NCBI RefSeq assembly: GCF_000719115.1
Contig: NZ_JOEA01000006.1
Location: 186,001-250,000, forward strand
Source: Lentzea albidocapillata
GTDB lineage: Bacteria; Actinomycetota; Actinomycetes; Mycobacteriales; Pseudonocardiaceae
Reading direction: 5' to 3'
DNA length: 64,000 nucleotides
Every line of letters begins with the position of its first letter. Position 1 is the first letter of the stretch. The translations under genes were made by a program, and so were the position numbers. The notes beneath the pieces are model-generated. The model did not search any database. It had not been told where the DNA came from and worked only from the letters and a program-made list of their open reading frames with translations. Of this stretch, positions 42,851 to 51,095 are shown one piece after another.

Positions 42851-45475
42851 GTGTCGGGGAATCGGGACGGGATGTTCCGCGGCCGTGAGGGAGAACGGGA
42901 GCTCCTGAACGGCGTGCTGGACGCGGGCACCGGTGTGGTGCTGATCGACGGCGCGGCGGGCACCGGCAAGACGCGGTTGCTGGCCGAGATCGCCGCCGTC
43001 GCCGCCGGCCGCGGCTTCGAGGTCGCCACCGCGCAGGACGAACTCGATCAGCCGTTCCTGTTGGCCCGCCTGGCAGAACGCCGTCCGGGCGGTCCCGCGC
43101 TCGTCGTGCTGGACGATCTCCACCTGGCCGAGCCGGGCACCCTGGCCGCACTGCGCGGTCTGTTACCCGCCTCCACCGACGAAAAGGTGGTGTGGCTGCT
43201 CGCTCGCCGCCGCGGTGAGGGCACCGACCGCCTGTTCGGTGCCGCCGCCCAGGGCGGTGCCATCAGGATCGAGCTGCGGCCGTTGGCGGACGACGTGGTC
43301 GCGGACCTCGTCGCCGACCTCGCGGGCGGAGTCCCCGACGACGACCTGAAAGCGCTTGCTTCCACCGCCCAGGGCATTCCCGCCGGGTTGGTCGCGCTCT
43401 TCGGGGCCCTGCACGAGGACGGTCTGGTGCTGACCAGCGCCGGGCACGCCTCGATCAGGGCCGATCGGCCGCCGCACCGCACCGAGGCGTTGCTGCGCGA
43501 CCGCGTGGGTGCGTTGAGCGGCGGGGCAAGACACCTCCTGCAGGTCGCCGCCGTGCTCGGGCCGCGCTTCGAACCCGGTGACGTCGCGGAGATGCTGGCG
43601 TCGAGGACCGCGATCCTGCTGCCCGCCCTGGACGAGGTCATCCGCGCGGGCGTCGTGACGGCCCGGGACGACAGGCTGGCGTTCCGGCACGAACTGCTCT
43701 GGCGCCTGGTCGCCGACTCCGTGCCCCCTCCCGTGCGGCGCGCGCTGCACCGCGAGGCCGGCGAGATGCTGCTGGGGCGCGGGGACTCCGCCGTCGTCGC
43801 CGCGAAGCACCTGTTGCACGGTGCCCAGCGCGGCGACGCCCGGTCGATCGACGGACTGGTCGCGGCCGCGAAAGCCGTGCTGTGGAACGCTCCCGAGGCC
43901 GCCGCCGAGCTGGCGGTGCGCGCGCTCGAACTGACCGACCAAGCGTCTGCTTTGCTGGTCCACCGCACGGTCATGGCGGTGCGAGCGCTCACCGCGGCCG
44001 GCCGGCTCACCGCCGCACAGGCGCTGGCACAGGAGGCCCTGTCCCGTCAGGTCGCCCCGGAGCCCGCCGCCGAACTCCGGCACTGCGTGGCCACGACGAC
44101 GTTGCTGGGGGCCCGGTACGCGGAGTCGCTGGAGATCTCCGAGGCGTTGCTGCGCGAACCCGACCTGGCGCCGGAACTCGCACCCTGGGTGGAGATCACC
44201 CGGCTGATGGCGTTGCTCGGCCACGACCGTCGCCGCGCGCAGGAGCTGGCCGAGTCCGTCGTGCGCACCCGCCAGGGCGCACCGGACGACGTGCTGGCAA
44301 CGGCTTTGGCCGTGCTGGCGGCGATCGCGCGTGACACCGGCCGGCCCGGCGACGCGCTGGAACTGGCCCGTGAGGCCTCGCGGTCGAGCACCTCGCACGA
44401 CCTCGGCGCGTATCCGCAACTGCTGCTCGCGACGCTGCTCGCGGGACTGCGGGAGTTCGCCGACGCCGGCAACGTGGTGCGGCGGGTCCGCGGTGGGCCG
44501 TCCGCGGTGGTCACCAGGGAGGTCATGACCGCGGTCGTCCAGGCCCGGATCCTGTTGCAGGCGGGGCGGATCGAGGAGGCCGCGGCCGAGGCGCGCAGCG
44601 CGCTGGCGGTGGCGGAGGAGACCGGGCACGAGGCGGTGGTCGCCCCGGCGCTGGCGGTGCTGGCGATGGTCGCGATCCACACCGGCGACCTGCCCGCGGC
44701 GCTCGAGCACGTCGAACGCTGCCGCGACCGGGCCCCGGCCGACGGCGTCATCTTCTCGCGCGCCTACTACCAGTGGACCGACGTGCTCGTCACCTACGTC
44801 GGGTCCGGGCTCGACAAGGCGCTGGCGCTGCTCACCGGCGAGTACCCGGGCCTGGTGTCGTCGGGACTGTTCGCGGAGGAACCCCGCGCCGCCGGGTGGT
44901 TCCTGCGCCGGGCGCTGGAGGCGGGGGACGAGCGGCTGGCGAAGGCCGTCGTGGACCACGCGGAACGGCTGGCGCGGGACCATCCGGGGTTCCCGGCGAT
45001 CTGCGCGGCCGCGGTGCACGCGCGCGGCCTGCTCGACGGCGACGCGAAGTCGCTGGAACTGGCCGTGCGGGAACACCGGGACCTGTGGGCGCGGGCGAAC
45101 GCCGCCGAGGACCTCGGCGTGCTGCTCACGGGCTCGCCGGACCGGTCGGAGTCGGTGAAGGCACTGGAGGACGCGCTCGGGCTCTACCGGGAGATCGGTG
45201 CGTCACGGGACAGCGCGCGGGTCCTGGGCCGGTTGCGCAAGCTCGGCCGGCGCCGCAGGGCCGCTCCGGCGCGGCCGGAGTCCGGATGGTCCAGTCTGGA
45301 CGACACCGAACGGGCGATCGCCAACCTGGTGGCCAAGGGCCAGACGAACCGGCAGATCTCCACGCAGCTGTTCATGTCGCCGCACACGGTGAACTTCCAC
45401 CTGCGCAAGATCTTCCGCAAGCTCGGGATCAGTTCACGCGTCGAGCTGGTGATGAGGTCGAGGGACGACCAGTGA
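42851..45475 (+). CDS. large ATP-binding LuxR regulator (LAL type)
   Basis: Regulator of 874 residues, GTG start with AAAGGA upstream. Walker A GAAGTGKT (34-41), Walker B in ALVVLDDLHL, TPR-like middle, and C-terminal HTH (about 810-865; LVAKGQTNRQISTQLFMSPHTVNFHLRK). It shares 280 bases of divergent intergenic region with the other LAL gene. Its 3-prime end overlaps the LapA-like gene by 47 bases. Target unknown. Confidence 0.88.
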   Translation: MSGNRDGMFRGREGERELLNGVLDAGTGVVLIDGAAGTGKTRLLAEIAAVAAGRGFEVATAQDELDQPFLLARLAERRPGGPALVVLDDLHLAEPGTLAALRGLLPASTDEKVVWLLARRRGEGTDRLFGAAAQGGAIRIELRPLADDVVADLVADLAGGVPDDDLKALASTAQGIPAGLVALFGALHEDGLVLTSAGHASIRADRPPHRTEALLRDRVGALSGGARHLLQVAAVLGPRFEPGDVAEMLASRTAILLPALDEVIRAGVVTARDDRLAFRHELLWRLVADSVPPPVRRALHREAGEMLLGRGDSAVVAAKHLLHGAQRGDARSIDGLVAAAKAVLWNAPEAAAELAVRALELTDQASALLVHRTVMAVRALTAAGRLTAAQALAQEALSRQVAPEPAAELRHCVATTTLLGARYAESLEISEALLREPDLAPELAPWVEITRLMALLGHDRRRAQELAESVVRTRQGAPDDVLATALAVLAAIARDTGRPGDALELAREASRSSTSHDLGAYPQLLLATLLAGLREFADAGNVVRRVRGGPSAVVTREVMTAVVQARILLQAGRIEEAAAEARSALAVAEETGHEAVVAPALAVLAMVAIHTGDLPAALEHVERCRDRAPADGVIFSRAYYQWTDVLVTYVGSGLDKALALLTGEYPGLVSSGLFAEEPRAAGWFLRRALEAGDERLAKAVVDHAERLARDHPGFPAICAAAVHARGLLDGDAKSLELAVREHRDLWARANAAEDLGVLLTGSPDRSESVKALEDALGLYREIGASRDSARVLGRLRKLGRRRRAAPARPESGWSSLDDTERAIANLVAKGQTNRQISTQLFMSPHTVNFHLRKIFRKLGISSRVELVMRSRDDQ

Positions 45476-45827
45476 CCGGCACGGTGCGCTTGGCCTGACG
45501 CCGCAACTGCAGGATCCGGGCGGCGCCGACGACGGCGACCAGCAGCGCGCCGCCGATCGCGCCGAACAGCAGCGCCACGCCCAGGGGCAGGCTGAACTGG
45601 CCCCACAGGAAGTGGATCGTGGCGTTGTCGCCGTTCTGCAGGATGAAGACCAGCAGGAAGATCAGCACGACGATCGCCACCAGCACGGCGACCCAGGTGC
45701 CGCTGATCCGGGTGGGCCGCAGCTTCTTCGGTGCAGCCACCGGCGCGGACGGTGCGGCGGTCGGCGGAGCGGCCGGGATGGGTTCCGTGACCGGTGTCTT
45801 CGGGGTCTCGTCGCTGGAGGTCGCCAC
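45429..45827 (-). CDS. LapA-domain (DUF1049) membrane protein
   Basis: Protein of 132 residues: a Pro/Ala-rich cytosolic segment, two membrane helices (about 44-65 and 80-105) and a basic tail. It matches LapA/DUF1049 (FILQNGDNATIHFLWGQFSLPLG). Function unknown in Gram-positives. GATAAT lies seven bases before the GTG start, so it may be leaderless. Confidence 0.82.
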   Translation of the reverse strand: MATSSDETPKTPVTEPIPAAPPTAAPSAPVAAPKKLRPTRISGTWVAVLVAIVVLIFLLVFILQNGDNATIHFLWGQFSLPLGVALLFGAIGGALLVAVVGAARILQLRRQAKRTVPVTGRPSTSSPARRVN

Positions 45828-45876
45828 GTTCGGAATTATCGGCGACCGGGCGTGATCTCGCGCGCTGGCGAACGGG

Positions 45877-46404
45877 TTACAACTTGCGCAACCCGGACAG
45901 CACGCGTTCGAGCAGCGTGATGTTCGGCTGGGCGCTCGGCTCGTGCACCACGACCAGGTTCAGCGTGATCAGGTCGCTCAGCAGCACCCGCGTGACACCG
46001 AGCGGGATCTTCATGAGCGCCGAGATCTCGGCGACCGAACGCGGCTGCAGACACAACCGCATCATCGCGGCCTGGTCGTTGGTCGCGAGGTAGAGCCGGT
46101 CCTCCTCGGTGGAGAGCAGCGTTTCCAGGCGCAGGTCGTGGCGGGCCGTCGTGCGGCCGCCGGTGCGGGTGTAGGGACGGATGAGCGAGCTGTCCCTGGC
46201 GGGGCGGTTGGTCGGGTCTTCTTGCACAGGCCACTCCGGTGGCGGTTCCGGTGGGCGTTGGCGCAACGGTTGCTGACGAGGCAGTTGTTGCGTCTCCGCG
46301 CCGTTGAAGTCTTCACTTCCGTCGGCGCGCAGCCGTCTACGGGTCGCCGGAGACCCGAAACGCGCCCCCGTGTATCCGATTTCCGTCGCTTCCTCGTCGT
46401 GCAC
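45877..46404 (-). CDS. DUF742 protein
   Basis: Protein of 175 residues. A disordered Arg/Pro-rich N-terminus is followed by DUF742 (about 70-175; SLIRPYTRTGGRT, SVAEISALMKIPLGVTRVLLSDL). DUF742 usually sits in conservons (sensor kinase, Roadblock, DUF742, GTPase). Here none of the partners is present; the next gene is a MEDS/HATPase regulator. Confidence 0.88.
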   Translation of the reverse strand: MHDEEATEIGYTGARFGSPATRRRLRADGSEDFNGAETQQLPRQQPLRQRPPEPPPEWPVQEDPTNRPARDSSLIRPYTRTGGRTTARHDLRLETLLSTEEDRLYLATNDQAAMMRLCLQPRSVAEISALMKIPLGVTRVLLSDLITLNLVVVHEPSAQPNITLLERVLSGLRKL

Positions 46405-46443
46405 GTGCCCAAGCTATAACGAAGTCGCCCAAATGTATGTGGA

Positions 46444-47367
46444 TCACGTTGCCTTTTTGTCAGTCAGGTCGAATCTGACTTGGATTGCCGTCCCCGACGG
46501 CGTCGTTTGGGTGCGGACGAGATCCGCCAAACGGTTGACGAGCAACAGACCGCGACCGCCCGGTTCGTTTGCGTGAACAGGGGTCCGGCCAGCCAGAACA
46601 TCCGTGATGTGCCCGTTGTCGTTGACTTGGCAAACAATACTTTTGCTTTCCGCCCAGACGCGGACCGTGCTCTCGCCGCCTCCGTGCCGCACGCTGTTCG
46701 TGGCGAGCTCGGTCACCGCGAGCGTGAAGTCGTCGACCCGATCATGAGCCAGCCCCAGCTTGACGGCCTGCTCACGCGCGAACGCCCGCACCGCCGCCAT
46801 CGCCCCGGCACCGACGGACGTGCTCGCCGCGTCGGACGGGATGGTCAGCGGTAGTGAGTGGGCGGCGACGACCACCCGCGCGGGGTGGAAGTGGTCGCTG
46901 GGGCGGTGGCCGCTCGCGTCGATTACGACCGGATGGGTCTTCTCGGCGTCGGCCAGGATGTCATGGGTGAGGGTGGTGGTGCTGTAGGGGCACAGGATGC
47001 TCAGGTCACGTCCGCTGAACGCGTAGTTGACCAGCGCCTCGTGCAGCGTGCACGCCGGGTACTCGACGTCGGTGCGCAGGTCCCACACCGGCTCGCTGAT
47101 GATGCGGACGGCCCCGCGGTGCCGGTCGGCGAACGCGCGGAGCTCGGGGATGATCCGGCCGGGGTTGCGGCCGGTGTCCGTCATGTCGAGGAACGTGACC
47201 AGGTGGGCGAAGCCGCTGAGCGCCTCCTTGAGCAGCTGGAGGTTCCTGCCCGGTACCGCCACCGCGACGGGTTCGGCGCTCGCGAGGCCCTCGACCACGA
47301 ACGGGACGGTTCCGTCGATGTAGGACTCCTCGTCGGAGTAGAACAGCGCCGGATGTGCGAACGTCAT
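46444..47367 (-). CDS. MEDS-domain anti-sigma/histidine-kinase-like regulator
   Basis: Regulator of 307 residues. The N-terminal MEDS domain (about 5-160) has HPALFYSDEESYIDGTVPFV and the C-terminal HATPase_c_2 (about 175-300) has FTLAVTELATNSVRHGGG. The family modulates sigma factors as anti-sigma kinases. GAGAGGTGG precedes the ATG. Likely transcribed with DUF742, 39 bases downstream. Confidence 0.85.
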   Translation of the reverse strand: MTFAHPALFYSDEESYIDGTVPFVVEGLASAEPVAVAVPGRNLQLLKEALSGFAHLVTFLDMTDTGRNPGRIIPELRAFADRHRGAVRIISEPVWDLRTDVEYPACTLHEALVNYAFSGRDLSILCPYSTTTLTHDILADAEKTHPVVIDASGHRPSDHFHPARVVVAAHSLPLTIPSDAASTSVGAGAMAAVRAFAREQAVKLGLAHDRVDDFTLAVTELATNSVRHGGGESTVRVWAESKSIVCQVNDNGHITDVLAGRTPVHANEPGGRGLLLVNRLADLVRTQTTPSGTAIQVRFDLTDKKAT

Positions 47368-47428
47368 GTGCCACCTCTCGTCAACGTCCCAGGATGCGCA
47401 CCCGGCACGTTGCTCAAACCATCATTTC

Positions 47429-47459
47429 TTGACCCTCACACCGTGTCAGCCCCTACACA
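47429..47459 (+). promoter_or_regulatory. MerR-type promoter with operator
   Basis: TTGACC (47429-47434), a 19-base spacer and TACACA (47454-47459). The spacer carries a dyad CTCACAC-C-GTGTCAG with 6 of 7 positions complementary. Over-long spacers with an internal dyad are the hallmark of promoters activated by MerR proteins. AGGAG follows before the ATG at 47469. Confidence 0.8.
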
Positions 47460-47468
47460 GGAGCAGTC

Positions 47469-48290
47469 ATGTTCACGATCGGAGACTTCGCCCATCTGGG
47501 GCGTGTGTCGGTGCGGATGCTGCGCCATTACGACGCCGTCGGCCTGCTCCTGCCGGCGCACGTCGACCCGGCCAGCGGCTACCGCTTCTACACCGCCGCC
47601 CAGCTGCAACGACTGAACCGCGTGGTCGCGTTGAAGGACCTCGGTCTGACGCTCGACCAGGTGCGTGTGGTGCTCGACGAAAAGCTTTCCGCCGAACAGT
47701 TGCACGGCATGCTTTCGTTGCGGCGGGCCGAGCTGCGGCAGCAGATCCTCGCGGACGAGTCGCGGCTGCGCCGGGTCGAGGCGCGTCTCCGTGCCATAGA
47801 AAGAGAAGGCGCCATGCCCACCGACGAGATCGTCGTGAAGCCCGTCCCCGCCGTCCGGATCGCCCGCCTGACCGCGACCGCCGCGTCGTACCAGTCCGAG
47901 GACATCGGCCCGGTCATCCAGCCGCTGTACCCGGAGCTCTTCGAACGCCTGGGCCGTGCGGGGGTCACGCCGTCCGGGCACGGCATCGCGACCTACGAGT
48001 CCGCCGAGGGCGACCAGGTGGTCGTGCGGGCCGGCGTGACCGTGGCCGTCGAACCGTCCGCCGCCTACGACTTCGAGGTCGTCGACCTGCCCGCGCTGGC
48101 CGAGGCGGCGTCCATCGTGCACCGCGGCACGATGGACGGCGTCGACACCTCGTACCAGGCCGTGGCGGCGTGGATCGAGGCGCACGGGTACAAGCAGAAC
48201 GGGTTCGCCCGCGAGGTGTACCTGAACTACGGCGAGGGTGACCCGGCGGACTGGGTGACCGAGCTGCAGCTGGAGATCACCAAGCCGTAA
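47469..48290 (+). CDS. MerR regulator with GyrI-like effector domain
   Basis: Regulator of 273 residues. A MerR helix-turn-helix (about 1-70; FTIGDFAHLGRVSVRMLRHYDAVGLL), a coiled dimerisation helix (80-112), and a C-terminal GyrI-like/AraC-effector domain (about 118-273). This is the BmrR/TipA-like multidrug-sensing design. No transporter is adjacent; the promoter ahead suggests autoregulation. Confidence 0.9.
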   Translation: MFTIGDFAHLGRVSVRMLRHYDAVGLLLPAHVDPASGYRFYTAAQLQRLNRVVALKDLGLTLDQVRVVLDEKLSAEQLHGMLSLRRAELRQQILADESRLRRVEARLRAIEREGAMPTDEIVVKPVPAVRIARLTATAASYQSEDIGPVIQPLYPELFERLGRAGVTPSGHGIATYESAEGDQVVVRAGVTVAVEPSAAYDFEVVDLPALAEAASIVHRGTMDGVDTSYQAVAAWIEAHGYKQNGFAREVYLNYGEGDPADWVTELQLEITKP

Positions 48291-48298
48291 GCCCACCA

Positions 48299-48928
48299 CT
48301 AGTCCTGGTGGATGCGGCGGTGGAGGGACTCCATCCGTTCGTCCAGCTGCGCCGCGATCATCGCGGTCGACATCAGCTCGCCCACGAAGTCCGCGGGCGG
48401 GCTGTCGTCGTACTTGTAGAACAGCTTGTGCTCCAGCGTGGCCCAGAAGTCCATGGCGATGGTCCGCAGCTGCACCTCGACCTTCACGTGCTCGACCCGG
48501 TCCGACAGGAACACCGGGATGCGCACGATCAGGTGCAGGCTGCGGTAGCCGTTCGGCTTCGGTGCGGCGATGTAGTCCTTGGTGTGCAGGATCTCCACGT
48601 CGTGCTGGCGCGCGAGCATCGCCTTGACCCGGTAGACGTCCGAGACGAACGGGCAGATCACCCGCACGCCCGCGATGTCGTCGAGCCAGTCGCCGATGGA
48701 GTCGAGGTCGAGCGGAAAACCCTTGCGCCGCAGCTTCTCCAGGATGCCTTCCGGCTTCTTCACCCGATTGGTGATGTGCTCGATCGGGTCGTGCTGATGG
48801 ACCGAGTCGAACTCCTCGCTCAAGATGCGGAGCTTCGTCATGAGCTCCTCGATCGCGAACTTGTAGACGAGCAGCCGCCGTTCGAGGTCGCGCAGCAGGC
48901 CCAGGTCGTGGGCGAGGTCGGTCACCAC
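48299..48928 (-). CDS. small alarmone synthetase, RelA/SpoT domain
   Basis: GTP pyrophosphokinase of 209 residues from GTG 48928 (48925 also possible). Synthetase motifs are visible: DDIAGVRVICPF, PKPNGYRSLHL and EVQLRTIAMDFWATLEHK. There is no hydrolase, TGS or ACT domain, so it is a RelP/RelQ-like single-domain (p)ppGpp synthetase. It is 22 bases downstream of the desulfhydrase gene and may be cotranscribed. Confidence 0.9.
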   Translation of the reverse strand: MVTDLAHDLGLLRDLERRLLVYKFAIEELMTKLRILSEEFDSVHQHDPIEHITNRVKKPEGILEKLRRKGFPLDLDSIGDWLDDIAGVRVICPFVSDVYRVKAMLARQHDVEILHTKDYIAAPKPNGYRSLHLIVRIPVFLSDRVEHVKVEVQLRTIAMDFWATLEHKLFYKYDDSPPADFVGELMSTAMIAAQLDERMESLHRRIHQD

Positions 48929-48950
48929 ACCAGAGTACTGATCACGCTCG

Positions 48951-49922
48951 TCAGAACTGCGCGACCGCCTCGGGTGCGTAGCCGTAGAAGCCGGGAAGAC
49001 CACCTGTGTGGAGGAACACGACGGGCACGTGGCTGCGCGGCGCGATCTCGCGGAACTTCACCGCGGCCTTGCCGGTGTAGACCGGGTCGAGGATCACGCC
49101 CTCGGTCTCCGCGAAGAGTTTCAGCACGTTCCACATCTCCGGCGTGGGCACGCCGTAGCCCGGCCCGATCGTGTCGTCGGTGACGGTGACGTGGCCGAGT
49201 TCCGGGGCCGGCTCGCCGAGGAGTGCCGCGGCGTCCGTGGCGAGGGTGCGGAGTTCCTGCTCGGCGTCCGCGGCGGTGTGCGAGACGCTCGCGGCGTGGA
49301 CGGTGCCGCGCCAGCCCAGGAGTTCGGTGCCGAGTGCGATGCCGGCCGCCGTGGCGCCGCTGCCGTCCGGCACGACGATGGTGGCGTTGTCGATGCCGCG
49401 CTCGTTCAGCTGCCCGACGAGCTCGACGGCCGCCGCGACGTAACCCAGTGTCCCCAGCCCGTTCGAGCCGCCCACGGGCAGCGTGACGGCCTTGTCGTGG
49501 TTGACCTTCTCGTAGGCCAGGACGGTCTCGTCGGCGTCCGCGCAGACGTGCACGTTCGCCCCGAACATGTGGTCCAGCACGACGTTGCCGGACCGCTCGT
49601 ACGAGGCGCCCGTCATCGGCACCTTGGCCGTCAGCACGAGCTCGCAGCGCAGGCCGAGCTTCGCGCACGCCGCCGCGGTCTGGCGGCCGTGGTTGGTCTG
49701 CAGCGCACCGAACGTGATGATCGTGTCCGCGCCCTGCTCGATCGCCTGGCCGAGCAGGAACTCGAGTTTGCGCAGCTTGTTGCCGCCCGCGCCGAGGCCG
49801 TTGACGTCGTCGCGCTTGATCAGGACCGGCGGGGCGCCGAGCGTGGCCGCGAGCCTCGGGGCGTCCTCCAGCGGGGTCGGCCAGGTGCCCAGGGAGACTC
49901 GGGGGAACGCGCTCAGGTCCAT
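48951..49922 (-). CDS. PLP enzyme, D-cysteine desulfhydrase/ACC deaminase family
   Basis: Fold type II PLP enzyme of 323 residues. Schiff-base lysine K49 is in GGNKLRKLEF, and LQTNHGRQ follows near 75. It belongs to the group of D-cysteine desulfhydrase, ACC deaminase and L-cysteate lyase; which reaction it runs cannot be read from sequence alone. Likely leaderless. Confidence 0.88.
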   Translation of the reverse strand: MDLSAFPRVSLGTWPTPLEDAPRLAATLGAPPVLIKRDDVNGLGAGGNKLRKLEFLLGQAIEQGADTIITFGALQTNHGRQTAAACAKLGLRCELVLTAKVPMTGASYERSGNVVLDHMFGANVHVCADADETVLAYEKVNHDKAVTLPVGGSNGLGTLGYVAAAVELVGQLNERGIDNATIVVPDGSGATAAGIALGTELLGWRGTVHAASVSHTAADAEQELRTLATDAAALLGEPAPELGHVTVTDDTIGPGYGVPTPEMWNVLKLFAETEGVILDPVYTGKAAVKFREIAPRSHVPVVFLHTGGLPGFYGYAPEAVAQF

Positions 49923-49928
49923 GGGCCG

Positions 49929-49934
49929 AGTTTA
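49929..49934 (-). promoter_or_regulatory. putative -10 box of leaderless PLP-enzyme gene
   Basis: On the minus strand TAAACT is six bases before the ATG at 49922, with no ribosome site. Confidence 0.45.
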
Positions 49935-49953
49935 AAGCGAGAGGCGATCCGGA

Positions 49954-50484
49954 TCAGACCTCCCTGCCGAACTCCGCGTACCGCGTGGAACCGCTCTCAA
50001 GGGCCGCCACGGCGAGCGTGAGGCGCCGGTGCAGTGACGGGTAGATGCGTGGCTTCGCCTCGTCCAGCGTCAGGTACAGCACGCCTTCCAGTTCGGGATC
50101 ACACGCCATGGCACCGTCCACGACGCCACCGTCGAACACGAACTGGTGGCAGTCGCTCCAGACCCCGTTGCGCGGCGTCCAGTCCACCACCAGCAGCGGC
50201 CCCAGAGCCACCGAGAGACCGAGTTCCTCGTGGATCTCCCGCAGTGCCGCGGCCTTCGGGGACTCGTCGGCCTCGGTCATGCCGCCGGGGATGTCCAGCA
50301 CCGCCTTGTACGCCGGCACGACGAACAGCACGCGTCCGGTGGAATCACGGATCAACGCGCCGCCCGCGCATGTCTTGGTGGGCTGCCGGGACGCCACTCC
50401 GGGCACGTACTCCAGTTCGGCCGGACCCTCGTCGAGAACATCGGCGGCGAATGATGCGGGGTCCCCCGCGTGCAGTGCGGACAC
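49954..50484 (-). CDS. Nudix hydrolase
   Basis: Nudix protein of about 176 residues. The Nudix box is complete: G68, E74, R82, E83, E86-E87 and G89 (GGMTEADESPKAAALREIHE). It hydrolyses nucleoside-diphosphate derivatives. The start is uncertain; GTG 50484 is taken as nothing upstream looks like Nudix. Confidence 0.82.
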   Translation of the reverse strand: MSALHAGDPASFAADVLDEGPAELEYVPGVASRQPTKTCAGGALIRDSTGRVLFVVPAYKAVLDIPGGMTEADESPKAAALREIHEELGLSVALGPLLVVDWTPRNGVWSDCHQFVFDGGVVDGAMACDPELEGVLYLTLDEAKPRIYPSLHRRLTLAVAALESGSTRYAEFGREV

Positions 50485-50661
50485 GAGCCGATGATCACAC
50501 CACAGAGTGAATAGTGCACGCCCTGCACACCGGTTTCGCGCTGGTGAGCGGACGTCCGGAAGATGACGGTCTGCAACCAAACGATCGGGGAGTACGCTTA
50601 CCCCTGTAACTCCGTGCGATCAATCGCCGATGTCCAGGCAACATCGGTGGAGGTGACGCCA

Positions 50662-51012
50662 ATGGGGGCAACCGGTGCCGCCAAGCGCAGACATGACGGT
50701 GGATCGGCCCCGTGGTCGGTGGTCGGACTGACTGTCGTGTTCGTCGTTGTGGCCCAGGTCCAGTTCGCCATCGCGGTCGCGGAATCGGTCTGGTGGCCGG
50801 CCGTGGTCGGGGTGCTGCTGCTGGCAGCGGCGGTCGCGTTCGTCAAGGCGGCACGCAGGCTGCGTTGGGAAGACAGCGACTCGTACGAGGCACCGCCCGA
50901 GGTGGCCATGCCGCTTCCGGCAGAGCACTACGAGAGCCGCGTCGATGCCGACGGAAGCCTGGCACGCGCGGTCGGCGACGTCGTCCACGCGTCACGGCGC
51001 TGGCGGGCCTGA
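50662..51012 (+). CDS. small membrane protein, unknown
   Basis: 116-residue protein with two membrane helices (about 17-37 and 43-62) and an acidic cytosolic tail. GGAGGTGA precedes the ATG. No family recognised. Confidence 0.75.
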   Translation: MGATGAAKRRHDGGSAPWSVVGLTVVFVVVAQVQFAIAVAESVWWPAVVGVLLLAAAVAFVKAARRLRWEDSDSYEAPPEVAMPLPAEHYESRVDADGSLARAVGDVVHASRRWRA

Positions 51013-51095
51013 CAGCCTCATAACGCGGAGACCGGGCCAGCGGGTGGCTCGGTCATGTCGTCGTGTCCGGGGGTCCGTACCCGCAGAATGGGGCC

